A program made the position numbers and the translations under genes. From assembly GCA_910587765.1 (NCBI GenBank), contig CAJUNR010000032.1, positions 30,343 to 52,930 on the forward strand: 22,588 bases of DNA, given 5' to 3'. The notes below the pieces were generated by a model. That model was not told the origin of the DNA and searched no databases. It worked only from the letters and a program-made list of their open reading frames with translations. Below, piece by piece: positions 13,369 to 20,814 of this stretch; the first letter of the stretch is position 1, and every line of letters begins with the position of its first letter. This stretch comes from an uncultured Lachnospiraceae bacterium (GTDB lineage Bacteria; Bacillota; Clostridia; Lachnospirales; Lachnospiraceae).

Positions 13369-14145
13369 TCACTCCTTCAAAATGACGATATCATCCAGCG
13401 TCTTTGCCAGCGCAGCCGCGTACGGACGCATCCTGCGTTCCATATGCGTAAATTCCGGTATGCCGATTCCGACCGCTCCCGCGGCGTCGGCCATCATCAT
13501 ATCCACGTAGGAATCTCCCACCATCAGAATCTGCCTTCCTTCCACTGCGTACCGCTTCGCGACCAGCTCCAGCATATCCGGCGCCGGCTTATTTCTTTTT
13601 ACATCCCTGGGCGTAATCACGAAATCCAGTTTCTCAAAATCATCGTACATGCCGACCGATTTTTCGGCCCGCTGAAGATCGTCCGACGTGGCAATGCCGT
13701 AAGGGATACCGGCTTCCCGAAGCCTTCTGAATATACCGGGAAATCCTGCTCTGGGGGCGATTGCCTTTTCCAGATCCAGCCGCCGGTCACCCTCCGCAAA
13801 GATCTCTCTGGCCGTTTCTCTCGATTTCGGCCAGTCATGGTACAGCCTCTGCAGCAGAAACGCCGCCGTGATCATCACTTCCTCATCGGGAGAGGCGACC
13901 GCAGTCACTCCGTCCGGCTTCACCTCTTCTACCCGCAGCTTTCCGTCCGCATCCTTTCCGGCACGCACGTCCATGACGGCCAGCCATTCCAGCACGGTCT
14001 CTTCCGCCAGATACCGCAGGGCGGCGTCCAGACGCGCCTGTGCCAGTCCGCACCAGAACGCCCTGCTGTCAAACAGCAGACCGTCCTTATCGAAGACCGC
14101 CACCGCAATCTCGAATACCCGGCCGTTTACCGCTATTTTCCTCAT
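13369..14145 (-). CDS. HAD-superfamily phosphatase (phosphoglycolate phosphatase/beta-PGM-like)
   Basis: The protein has 258 residues. HAD motif I is VFDKDGLLFDS (nucleophile Asp19, acid/base Asp21), motif II lies in YGIATSDD, motif III is the Lys in RNKPAPD, and motif IV is GDSYVDMMMA. A helical cap of about 100 residues between motifs I and II is of the subclass I type, for small phosphorylated substrates. It probably hydrolyses a sugar or polyol phosphate, perhaps to remove dead-end or toxic intermediates. A mutase role is less likely but not excluded. Its ATG overlaps the SDR stop (ATGA at 14145-14142), and the permease gene begins one base after its stop, so the genes are coupled. Confidence 0.85.
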   Translation of the reverse strand: MRKIAVNGRVFEIAVAVFDKDGLLFDSRAFWCGLAQARLDAALRYLAEETVLEWLAVMDVRAGKDADGKLRVEEVKPDGVTAVASPDEEVMITAAFLLQRLYHDWPKSRETAREIFAEGDRRLDLEKAIAPRAGFPGIFRRLREAGIPYGIATSDDLQRAEKSVGMYDDFEKLDFVITPRDVKRNKPAPDMLELVAKRYAVEGRQILMVGDSYVDMMMADAAGAVGIGIPEFTHMERRMRPYAAALAKTLDDIVILKE

Positions 14146-14924
14146 ACAATCGCTGCTCCGCCGGAGATATCAAGCATAATTCCCGTGATAAAATCCGCGT
14201 CCGGAGACACGAGGAAGCCGACTCCTTTGGCCACATCCTCCGGATAGCACAGTCTTCCCAGAGGCGTGCAGCGGACATAATCGTCCAGCACCTCCTGAGG
14301 CGTCATGCCTCTTAATTCTCCTTCCCACACAATCTCCCGGGACTGCATGCTCGTCTTGACGAAACCGGGACAGACGCAGTTCACGGTAATGTGATACTTC
14401 GCGTACTCAACCGCCACATTTCTCGTAAGGCCCGCGACGCCCCATTTGGAGGCCGCGTAATGCGCCAGCATCGTTCCGCATTTTAACGCCGCCATGGACG
14501 CCGTATTGCAGATCTTTCCGCCCTTTTCCTTCATGTACGGAAGAATCAACTGCATTCCGAAAAACTGCCCCTTCAGATTGATGTCGATGTTATCGTCCCA
14601 TTCCTTCTCCGTCAGTTCCTCATAACGCCCCATGGAGGATACTCCGGCGTTATTGATCAGGATATCGATCCTTCCGTAATCCTGATGAATCTTCGCGAAC
14701 ACTTCCTTCATCTGCTCCTTGTCAATGACGTTCAGGCCGTAAATCCGGTGGACCTGTCCGCTCTGCGTATCCAGAAGTCCTTTCGTCTCCTCCGCGGCCG
14801 CCAGATTCATATCGGTCACCGCGACACCGGCTCCCATCTGCGCCAGTCTCTGCGCGATCGCTCTGCCGATACCGGAACCGGCTCCCGTCACGATGGCTGT
14901 CTGTCCTCCAAGCACCAAACTCAT
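14142..14924 (-). CDS. Short-chain dehydrogenase/reductase (polyol/ketose oxidoreductase)
   Basis: The protein has 260 residues; ATG 14924 is preceded by AAGGAGG, which begins at the kinase stop codon. The classical SDR features are all present: the NAD(P)-binding TGAGSGIG near residue 14, Asp in AVTDMN (favouring NAD), LINNAGVSS, the catalytic Ser in TASMAAL, YAASKWG (Tyr-x3-Lys), and CPGFVKT. The C-terminus ends GIMLDISGGAAIV. It most likely interconverts a polyol and ketose. Its position between a FGGY kinase and an ABC importer suggests it oxidises the imported polyol before phosphorylation. Candidates include xylitol, L-arabitol, D-arabitol or sorbitol; sequence alone does not decide. 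Confidence 0.88.
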   Translation of the reverse strand: MSLVLGGQTAIVTGAGSGIGRAIAQRLAQMGAGVAVTDMNLAAAEETKGLLDTQSGQVHRIYGLNVIDKEQMKEVFAKIHQDYGRIDILINNAGVSSMGRYEELTEKEWDDNIDINLKGQFFGMQLILPYMKEKGGKICNTASMAALKCGTMLAHYAASKWGVAGLTRNVAVEYAKYHITVNCVCPGFVKTSMQSREIVWEGELRGMTPQEVLDDYVRCTPLGRLCYPEDVAKGVGFLVSPDADFITGIMLDISGGAAIV

Positions 14925-14939
14925 AATATGATTCCTCCT

Positions 14940-16445
14940 TTATTCTTTATAAAGCTTCTGAACCGCCTGGCAGGACCCTTTCAGAGCCTCATACAGCCCG
15001 CGGTAGATTTCGTAAGATTTGTCGTAGATCTTTACATTCTCCGGATTCGGATGATACACCTTTCCTCCGCCCAGAAATTCCCGGATCTGTTCCCACTGCG
15101 AAAACACTCCGGTCTTCATCCCCGCCAGAAACGCCACGCCGAGCGCGGAACCCGGATGCGTGGGATAAGAGGTGACCGTGCTACCAAGCACGTCCGCCGC
15201 AATCTGGCACCAGAAGGAACTTTTGGCCCCTCCGTTCGTGGCGTAGATATGCGCCGCCCGGTAACCGCTCTCTTTCAGCACGTCCACATGATGGCGGAAG
15301 CCGTAGATCACGGATTCCAGAACCGCCCGGAAGATATGCTGTCTCTGATGGGCCAGCGTCAGGCCGAACAGGACGCCTCTTGCTTCCGGGTCGAAGATCG
15401 GCGTCTTCTCCCCCACGAAATACGGGAGTATGATCAGCCCTTCCGAGGCCGCCGGCACCTTCTCCGCCTCCTGATCCAGCCTTTTGAGCACATCGCCGTC
15501 GTATTCTCCCAGAATATTTTTCAGATACCATTTTACGAGAGAGCCGCTGGCCGCCATGCAGCCGTTCAGCAGGTATTTCCCCGGAACGATATGATAGTCA
15601 AAGAACAGCCGGTCGCAGGGCCGGATCTCGTCCACACAGTACAGAATATCCCCCGCGCCGCCAAATTTAATCAGCAGATCACCTGTATGGATAATACCCG
15701 CCGCCAGCGTGGACGCTACATGGTCCGCGGCTCCGGCGATCACCGGGATTCCAGCCGGAAGTCCGGTCAGCGCCGCCGCCGCTTCCGACACCGTGCCGAC
15801 GATCTCGTCCGAGGCATGGACTTCCGGAAACAGGGACGGACGGATGCCGAACGGCTCCATGTACTCCGTGATCCATTCTTTCCTGCGGATGTCGAACATT
15901 CCGCTCTCCACCGCCCAGTTCCATTCCACCGACCGCTTTCCCGTCAATTGATACACGATATAGTCATAGGAGCCCATCACCCAGCGGGTCCGCTCATATA
16001 CGGAAGGTTCCTGCTCCTTCACCCACAGCAGCCTCGGTATGACGTGCTGCTGATTGGTATAGCCCCCGGTCCGGCCAAACAGCTCCGCCTGATCCAGTCT
16101 TTCTTTCACCCGCCGGATCTGCTCCACTGCTCTGGCGTCGTTCTGCTGAATCGTGTTGCGCACCGGCTCTCCCTTCTCATCCAGCATCACAATGGCGGGA
16201 ACCATACCGCTCACGCCGATTCCCCGGACGGATGCCATCATCTCCGGATGCCGCTCTGCCATTCTCTTCACCGTGGCGACCGCGTCCTGCCACCAGACGA
16301 GCGCATCCTCCTCCGCCCATCCCGGATGAGCCGACAGCAGGTCATGATCCTGTGTTGTCTCGTCGACGATCTTCCCCGCGGACGATATCAGAATCGTCTT
16401 TACAGAGGTAGTTCCAATGTCAATTCCCAGTATCAATTTCTCCAT
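14940..16445 (-). CDS. FGGY-family carbohydrate kinase (xylulokinase-like)
   Basis: The protein has 501 residues. I chose the ATG at 16445 because GGAGG precedes it and the protein then begins at the phosphate-binding motif LILGIDIGTTSVKTIL. The upstream ATG at 16529 lies before the predicted transcription start (about 16504). FGGY features include HPGWAEEDALVWW, IGVSGMVPAIVMLD, IPVIAGAADHVASTLAAG, and the ATP-site TNGGAKSSFWCQIAADVLG followed by SALGVAFLAG. It phosphorylates a ketose such as D-xylulose or D-ribulose with ATP. It is the first gene of the ABC/SDR/HAD operon. A second FGGY kinase, closer to L-xylulokinase, is at 17807-19309, so the two probably act on different ketoses. Confidence 0.88.
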   Translation of the reverse strand: MEKLILGIDIGTTSVKTILISSAGKIVDETTQDHDLLSAHPGWAEEDALVWWQDAVATVKRMAERHPEMMASVRGIGVSGMVPAIVMLDEKGEPVRNTIQQNDARAVEQIRRVKERLDQAELFGRTGGYTNQQHVIPRLLWVKEQEPSVYERTRWVMGSYDYIVYQLTGKRSVEWNWAVESGMFDIRRKEWITEYMEPFGIRPSLFPEVHASDEIVGTVSEAAAALTGLPAGIPVIAGAADHVASTLAAGIIHTGDLLIKFGGAGDILYCVDEIRPCDRLFFDYHIVPGKYLLNGCMAASGSLVKWYLKNILGEYDGDVLKRLDQEAEKVPAASEGLIILPYFVGEKTPIFDPEARGVLFGLTLAHQRQHIFRAVLESVIYGFRHHVDVLKESGYRAAHIYATNGGAKSSFWCQIAADVLGSTVTSYPTHPGSALGVAFLAGMKTGVFSQWEQIREFLGGGKVYHPNPENVKIYDKSYEIYRGLYEALKGSCQAVQKLYKE

Positions 16446-16464
16446 CTCCGGTTCCTCCGTTCCC

Positions 16465-16503
16465 TTTTTTGAAATATTTTGATTCTTTATATTCTCTTTT
16501 GAT
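16465..16503. promoter_or_regulatory. 10-bp-phased TTTTGA motifs downstream of the kinase promoter
   Basis: TTTTTTGAAA (16465-16474), TTTTGAT (16477-16483) and TTTTGAT (16497-16503) have their GA steps at 16471, 16481 and 16501, spacings of exactly 10 and 20 bases. They lie between the transcription start and the kinase start codon. Similar motifs occur at 21569-21610. Direct repeats phased with the helix are common operators for DeoR-type repressors. Confidence 0.5.
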
Positions 16504-16510
16504 ACATTTA

Positions 16511-16539
16511 ATACTACCACACACCTCATTATTCGTCAA
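16511..16539 (-). promoter_or_regulatory. Promoter of the kinase-SDR-HAD-ABC operon
   Basis: On the minus strand TTGACG (16534-16539) and TAGTAT (16511-16516) are 17 bp apart. Transcription would start near 16504, at the phased repeats. It is divergent from the UcpA-like SDR promoter. Confidence 0.7.
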
Positions 16540-16612
16540 TATTTTTATCTAATACGACATTTTTTTCTGTTTATCCCTCTGTTTTTTCGTTAATTTGTTA
16601 TTTTACAGATTT

Positions 16613-16642
16613 TTTATAATCATTTTCATTCTTTTTCTTGCA
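16613..16642. promoter_or_regulatory. 30-bp motif shared with the other divergent region (copy A)
   Basis: This starts TTTATAATCATTT and ends CTTGCA. It is identical at 25 of 30 positions, without gaps, to 21497-21526. Here it reaches into the -35 of the plus-strand SDR promoter, where a bound repressor would interfere with initiation. Confidence 0.6.
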
Positions 16643-16666
16643 TTTTATTGCATTCAGAAGTATAAT
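16638..16666 (+). promoter_or_regulatory. Promoter of the UcpA-like SDR gene
   Basis: TTGCAT (16638-16643) and a perfect TATAAT (16661-16666) are 17 bp apart. The leader of about 68 bases contains an inverted repeat at 16679-16708. Confidence 0.8.
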
Positions 16667-16678
16667 GAAAATACACGC

Positions 16679-16708
16679 GATTTCTTACCGATAACAATAT
16701 AAGAAATC
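16679..16708. promoter_or_regulatory. Inverted repeat in the SDR leader (operator or hairpin)
   Basis: GATTTCTT (16679-16686) and AAGAAATC (16701-16708) are perfect 8-bp arms 14 bases apart, just after the expected transcription start. The arm centres are 22 bp (two helical turns) apart, which fits a dimeric repressor site. A weak RNA hairpin is the alternative. Confidence 0.45.
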
Positions 16709-16740
16709 CGATTCCACGCTTATCATAAGGAGAAAGGATT

Positions 16741-17532
16741 ATGAGCAGATTAAGCAACCGCACCGCATTTGTCACCGGAGCCGCCATGGGCAACGGACTG
16801 GGCGCAGTGAAGGCAATGGCCCGAGACGGAGCGAGGGTCGTCATGGCCGATAAAAATGAAATCGTCTTCGACACGGCGTCCGCGCTGCAGAGCGAGGGCT
16901 TCGACGTCCTCCCGGTTCTGATGGACGTAACCGACAAAGCCGGCATCGAAGAGGCGGTCCAAAAAGCAGTCGGACACTACGGAGGAATCGACATTCTGGT
17001 AAACAATGCCGGCGTTTCCATCCTCACCCGCTTTCTGGATATGACCCAGGACATTATGGATCTGCATTTCAACGTGAATCTTTTCGGCGTATGGAACTGC
17101 TGCCGGGCGGTTCTGCCGCATATGGTCCGGCAGAACTACGGAAAGATCATCAACATTTCCTCCGTGACCGGGCAGTTCGTCAGCGACGAGGGGTATACCG
17201 CCTACGGGACGACCAAGTCCGCACTGATCGGCCTGACCAAATGTCTGGCTGTGGAATTTGCCCCGCAGCACATCAATGTCAACGCCATCTGTCCCGGATA
17301 CATCCACACGCCGATGGTGGACGATACCGCGCGGCAGACAGACCCGGTCAATCCGCAGCGCGTCATTGATTCGCTGGCTCAGAATATCCCTCTGAAACGG
17401 ATGGGAACGCCCGATGAAATCGGCGACCTGGTCGCTTTCCTCGCTTCCGGGGAATCCTCCTACATCACCGGCTCCGTCATCGTCATCGACGGAGGCGCCC
17501 TCATACCGGAGACCGGCGTCGTGGGCGTCTGA
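16741..17532 (+). CDS. ucpA: UcpA-like short-chain dehydrogenase/reductase
   Basis: The protein has 263 residues, with AAGGAG before ATG 16741. It carries the SDR cofactor site TGAAMGNGLG, Asp in VVMADKN (NAD preference), LVNNAGVSI, the catalytic Ser in ISSVTGQF, YGTTK (Tyr-x3-Lys) and CPGYIHTPM. It resembles E. coli UcpA along its length as I recall that sequence, including RFLDMTQD, GVWNCCRAVLPHM and the C-terminal PETGVVGV. UcpA has no firmly established substrate. It is transcribed alone, divergently from the kinase/ABC operon, and ends in a strong terminator. It is probably a second polyol or ketose oxidoreductase of this locus, with a different substrate or direction from the SDR at 14142-14924. 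Confidence 0.85.
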   Translation: MSRLSNRTAFVTGAAMGNGLGAVKAMARDGARVVMADKNEIVFDTASALQSEGFDVLPVLMDVTDKAGIEEAVQKAVGHYGGIDILVNNAGVSILTRFLDMTQDIMDLHFNVNLFGVWNCCRAVLPHMVRQNYGKIINISSVTGQFVSDEGYTAYGTTKSALIGLTKCLAVEFAPQHINVNAICPGYIHTPMVDDTARQTDPVNPQRVIDSLAQNIPLKRMGTPDEIGDLVAFLASGESSYITGSVIVIDGGALIPETGVVGV

Positions 17533-17560
17533 AAACAACGTTTCCTCCTCCGGGCGTTTT

Positions 17561-17596
17561 AAAAAGCTGCCGCATACGCTGCGGCAGCTTTTTTTA
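17561..17596. terminator. Strong intrinsic terminator after the UcpA-like gene
   Basis: A perfect 14-bp stem, AAAAAGCTGCCGCA (17561-17574) and TGCGGCAGCTTTTT (17580-17593), has a 5-base loop and a T run to 17595. The A run on the left arm lets it also work for minus-strand transcripts. Confidence 0.9.
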
Positions 17597-17600
17597 TGCA

Positions 17601-17806
17601 TACGGGCGCCCCAGGAAGATTGTCAGCAGAGCTGACAGGCGCCCGATGCGCGAGCAGGGAAGTAACCTTCCCTACTCGATTGTATACGGGCGTCCGGATG
17701 AAGATTGTCAGCAGAGCTGACAGGCGCCCGATGCGCGAGTAGGGAAGCAACTTCCCTACTCGATTGCACACGGGCGTTCGGATGAATTATGTCAGCAGGC
17801 TGACGG
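17601..17806. repeat. 84-bp tandem repeat, two full copies and a partial third
   Basis: Copies start at 17601, 17685 and 17769; the last decays at the lyxK stop codon. Each full unit holds two hairpins. One has TGTCAGC-AGA-GCTGACA nested inside GGGCG.../...GGCGCCC. The other is CGAGTAGGGAAG-CAA-CTTCCCTACTCG, a perfect 12-bp stem with a 3-base loop in copy 2 and with one mismatch in copy 1. The third copy keeps GTCAGC-AG-GCTGAC. The unit is 28 codons long and so stays open in a minus-strand frame, but no ribosome site or family supports a protein. It lies between converging genes. Confidence 0.85.
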
Positions 17807-19309
17807 CTACGTCGCATAATACCGGTCGAGAAGTCCGACCGCCCTCTTATAATTCTCCAGTTTTCTCCTGTATATCTCTGCTTTCTCCCTGCACGGTTCA
17901 TAACGGCGGTCGATCCTGACCATTTTCGATACGGCCTCCTGAGGATCCCGGAACGCTCCGCAGGCGATTCCCGCGCTCATGGCCGCGCCCATGGCGCTCA
18001 GCTCACTGGCCTTCGGCACTTCCACGGGAATCTGCAGGATATCGCACACCATCTGCGTCCACACAGACGAGCGCGACGCGCCTCCCGAAAAACGGGCGGT
18101 CCTGTAATTCACCCCTCTTCCGCGGATCAGCCGCTCCACGTGGAAGGCCGTCGAAAAGGCGACTCCTTCATAGACCGCTCTGAGCAGATGTTCCGTTCCG
18201 TGATAAGCCGACAGCCCCAGAAACATCCCCTTCGCCCTCGGATTCGTCGCCGACGCATAGACATACGGCACGAAGATCAGATCCGAATCCTCCGGAGCCA
18301 CCGATTCCACTTTCCCGTTGCAGATCTCATACAGCCTGTCCCCGTACTGTTTTTTCTCATTTTTCAGAAAGCTCTGCAGAAACCATTCCAGATTGCCCGC
18401 GGAGGTGGGACTGGAATCCTCCACCACATACCAGCCCGGAAGATAACCGGCCGTGTTGGAGAACTTCCCGTATCCGCTTTCCAGATCTTTCGTGATATAC
18501 TCGTTGATCGACCAGGTCCCCGCGATCAGGCACAGCGTCTCCTCGTCCGTCACGCCGCTGGCCAGCGCTCCCGCGTCAATGTCAAAGTATCCTCCCGAAA
18601 CCGGAATCCCTTCCGGAAGCCCCGTAAGCTCCGCCGCTTCCTTCGTGATGTATCCCGAGATGTCCGTACTGCCCACGCAGGGCGGATTGATGCCGTAATA
18701 TTTCTCGATTCCCAGCAGCCGGAATATCTCCCGGTCGTACTGCAGCGTCCGGATGTTCATCAGGCATCCGGAGGAAGCCGCCGTAATCTCCCCGCAGATG
18801 CTGCCGGTCAGGCGGCAGCGGATGTAGTCTTTGATATCGAGGACGTAGGAAGCTTTCTCCAGCACCTCCGGGTTGTGATCCCGGAACCAGGGAATCAAAG
18901 CCGCCGGCTGCGCGTCCCATATCTTCTGCCAGGTCCGTTCATAGACCGCCTGCATCGTGCCGTCCTTTTCCCATTGTTCCAGATAACCGCTTGCTCTCGA
19001 ATCCGTGGAGACAATGCACGGATACACCGCCTCCCCTCTGCCGTCCGTAAAGCAGGCCCCGTTTCCGTAACCGGTCAGCCCCACTCCGATGACTGCGCCG
19101 GGATCGATCCCTGCCCTCTCCAGCGCTTCCCGGACCGCCTGAACATTGACGCGCCAGACCGCCTCCGCGTCCCTCTCCGTCCAGCCCTCTCTGGGAGTCT
19201 CCAGCGGGAGTTCTCCGCTTCCTGTCCCAATCTCATTTCCTTCCAGATCAAATACGGCACATTTCGTCTTCGTGCCTCCGTTATCCAGACCAACCAGATA
19301 GTCTGCCAT
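17807..19309 (-). CDS. lyxK: FGGY kinase, L-xylulokinase-like
   Basis: The protein has 500 residues from ATG 19309. It begins with the kinase motif YLVGLDNGGTKTKCAVFD. The GGT in place of the usual GTT matches L-xylulose kinases rather than D-xylulokinases. Other matches to E. coli LyxK (498 residues), as I recall it, are REGWTERDAEAVW, IGVGLTGYGNG, DSRASGYLEQW, GGYFDIDAGALASG, LIAGTWSINEYITK and SPTSAGNLEWF. The ATP-site end is FSGGASRSSVWTQMVCDILQ. It should phosphorylate L-xylulose to L-xylulose-5-phosphate. It is the last gene after the 3-epimerase and 4-epimerase genes, which use that product in turn. Its stop codon touches the 84-bp repeat cluster. The ribosome site (GGGGG) is weaker than in the neighbours. 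Confidence 0.82.
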   Translation of the reverse strand: MADYLVGLDNGGTKTKCAVFDLEGNEIGTGSGELPLETPREGWTERDAEAVWRVNVQAVREALERAGIDPGAVIGVGLTGYGNGACFTDGRGEAVYPCIVSTDSRASGYLEQWEKDGTMQAVYERTWQKIWDAQPAALIPWFRDHNPEVLEKASYVLDIKDYIRCRLTGSICGEITAASSGCLMNIRTLQYDREIFRLLGIEKYYGINPPCVGSTDISGYITKEAAELTGLPEGIPVSGGYFDIDAGALASGVTDEETLCLIAGTWSINEYITKDLESGYGKFSNTAGYLPGWYVVEDSSPTSAGNLEWFLQSFLKNEKKQYGDRLYEICNGKVESVAPEDSDLIFVPYVYASATNPRAKGMFLGLSAYHGTEHLLRAVYEGVAFSTAFHVERLIRGRGVNYRTARFSGGASRSSVWTQMVCDILQIPVEVPKASELSAMGAAMSAGIACGAFRDPQEAVSKMVRIDRRYEPCREKAEIYRRKLENYKRAVGLLDRYYAT

Positions 19310-19331
19310 GACCGCACCCCCGTTCTTCGTC

Positions 19332-19970
19332 TTATTGTCCGTACGTCTCCCAGCCGGCCTTTTCCTGCGCGATCAGTTCCGGATCCAGCGCCGGAATCTC
19401 TGCCCCCATGGCCCTGGCGAGAACGAATGTCTTCGCCGCTTCCTCCAGATACACCGCCGAGTACAGCGCTTCCTCCAGATCCTTCCCGTAAGCCACCACC
19501 CCGTGATGCTTCAGAATCACGGCCAGGGAATCTCCGGCGTATTCCGCCGCCAGCACTCCCATCCCGACCGCCGACGAGGGGGTAAAGGGAGCGACCTTCA
19601 CCGGATTATGGCAGGCGTCCATCACCGTCACCAGAAAATCCGGAATCTCGTCCACCGCAAAGCCCGCCGCCGTCGCCCACGGCTGATGGGTATGGATCAC
19701 CGCGCCGATCTTCGGCATGTGTTCAAACAGATAGACGAGCGCTGCGGAATCCGAAGAAGGTTTGCGGAGCCCCTCCACCGGCCGGCATCTGCCGTCAATC
19801 AGACAGACGTCCTCCGGAACCATCTGTTCATAACGCATGCCCGATGGGGTCACCAGGTAGCGGTCTTCCCCCACGCGCATGCTGACATTGCCCCCTGAGA
19901 GAGAGACCAGGCCGCACCTTTTGATCTCAAGCGCCGCGTCCAGCACCTGCTTTTTTTCTTTTTCAAACAT
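19332..19970 (-). CDS. L-ribulose-5-phosphate 4-epimerase-like class II aldolase family protein
   Basis: The protein has 212 residues. The ATG at 19970 overlaps the end of the upstream epimerase by 8 bases and has GGGAAGG before it; an earlier ATG at 20024 would run deep into that gene. The class II aldolase/AraD fold is shown by SLSGGNVSMR (phosphate-binding loop), TPSGM, the Zn ligands His93 and His95 in VIHTHQPWAT, and His155 in ILKHHG. The motif KPSSDSA has Asp where AraD/UlaF have it, while L-fuculose-phosphate aldolase has Glu; this favours an epimerase. It would convert L-ribulose-5-P to D-xylulose-5-P. It is about 20 residues shorter than E. coli AraD, so an aldolase role remains possible. 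Confidence 0.78.
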   Translation of the reverse strand: MFEKEKKQVLDAALEIKRCGLVSLSGGNVSMRVGEDRYLVTPSGMRYEQMVPEDVCLIDGRCRPVEGLRKPSSDSAALVYLFEHMPKIGAVIHTHQPWATAAGFAVDEIPDFLVTVMDACHNPVKVAPFTPSSAVGMGVLAAEYAGDSLAVILKHHGVVAYGKDLEEALYSAVYLEEAAKTFVLARAMGAEIPALDPELIAQEKAGWETYGQ

Positions 19971-20814
19971 CTTCCTTCCCTGCCTTTCTGATATGCTCCT
20001 CCATATATTCCCGCGCCTGAACAATATATTCTCTGTATTCCGGCCGCTCCGTATTCCACATTTCCACGATCAGCGGCCCGGCGAACCCGATCTCCCGCAG
20101 CCTGCGGAATACGCCGTCAAAGTCCAGCTCCCCTGTTCCGAACGGAATCGTCGCGTCATATATGCCCGGCAGCGAATCCCGCATATGCACCGCCGCGATA
20201 TGCCCTCTGCCGTAAGACAGGTCTTCGATCGGATCAATCCCCAGGGAGTTGATATTCGCCACGTCCGGATAGATCTGCAGAAACAGGGAATCGATCTGCC
20301 TTACGACCTCCATCGTGTCCCTGACCGCCAGAAGATTGCCCTCCACCGGCTCAATGGCAAGCGTCACGCACTCCCGCTCCGCCAGCCGCACCGCCTGATA
20401 CAGGCTTTCCACGTACCGCTTCCGGGTGTCTGCGGTCCTCTCCTCGCGGTCGTATACGTCGAAGCCCGGAATCTGAATGACCCGGATCCCCAGTCTTCTG
20501 CTCAGCTCGACGGCCCTTTCCAGAATCTTCATGCCGGTTCCGCGGATCTCCGGATCCGTGCTGCCCAGAGGGAATCGCTTGTGCCCGCTCAGACACATGG
20601 TCAAAAGCCGGATCCCGCTGCGGGCCGCCGCCTGCCAGACCTCCGCGATCTCTTCCTTCCCCCACTCCAGCCGCCGCAGCCGTTCATCCGTCGCGTCAAT
20701 GCTCAGCTCAAACGCCTGATAGCCCGCCTGCGCCGCGTCCCGAAACATCTCGCGGAAGGGACCCGGCTTCAGCGCTTTCTCGTAAATTCCGAAAATCGGC
20801 AGTCCGTCCTTCAT
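19963..20814 (-). CDS. ulaE: L-xylulose-5-phosphate 3-epimerase (UlaE/SgbU type)
   Basis: The protein has 283 residues. The ATG overlaps the RPE-like gene's stop (ATGA at 20814-20811). Family motifs are GIYEKALKPG, FELSIDATDERLRRLEW and MCLSGHKRFPLGS. The likely metal ligands are Glu155 (AIEPVE), Asp184 (YPDVANIN), His210 (AAVHMRDS) and Glu251 (IVEMWN), at nearly the same positions as in E. coli UlaE, with VHMRDSLPG and IPFGTGELDF lining the phosphate site. It epimerises L-xylulose-5-P and L-ribulose-5-P at carbon 3. Placed between a RPE-like gene and an AraD-like gene, and with an L-xylulokinase downstream, it defines the pathway of this operon. Confidence 0.9.
   Translation of the reverse strand: MKDGLPIFGIYEKALKPGPFREMFRDAAQAGYQAFELSIDATDERLRRLEWGKEEIAEVWQAAARSGIRLLTMCLSGHKRFPLGSTDPEIRGTGMKILERAVELSRRLGIRVIQIPGFDVYDREERTADTRKRYVESLYQAVRLAERECVTLAIEPVEGNLLAVRDTMEVVRQIDSLFLQIYPDVANINSLGIDPIEDLSYGRGHIAAVHMRDSLPGIYDATIPFGTGELDFDGVFRRLREIGFAGPLIVEMWNTERPEYREYIVQAREYMEEHIRKAGKEDV

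Noticed and set aside
14685..16472. Very long open frame on the plus strand opposite the SDR and FGGY kinase genes
   Set aside because: It is antisense to two clearly conserved genes, rich in Arg/His/Pro as expected for a GC-rich mirror frame, and resembles no family I know.
3263..16740. Catabolite-response (cre) sites at the mannitol and ABC promoters
   Set aside because: No good match to TGWAANCGNTNWCA was found by eye near either promoter. A matrix scan could still find a degenerate site.
17601..17806. CRISPR array
   Set aside because: The 84-bp units are contiguous and nearly identical throughout. There are no unique spacers between short repeats and no cas genes nearby.
17559..17901. 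Small minus-strand proteins made of 28-residue repeats
   Set aside because: The frame is open only because the repeat is 84 bp (28 codons). There is no ribosome binding site and no plausible family.
18140..19585. 481-codon plus-strand open frame opposite the L-xylulokinase-like gene
   Set aside because: It is a shadow frame: its sequence mirrors conserved kinase codons and it has an Arg/Pro/Ser-rich composition without domains.
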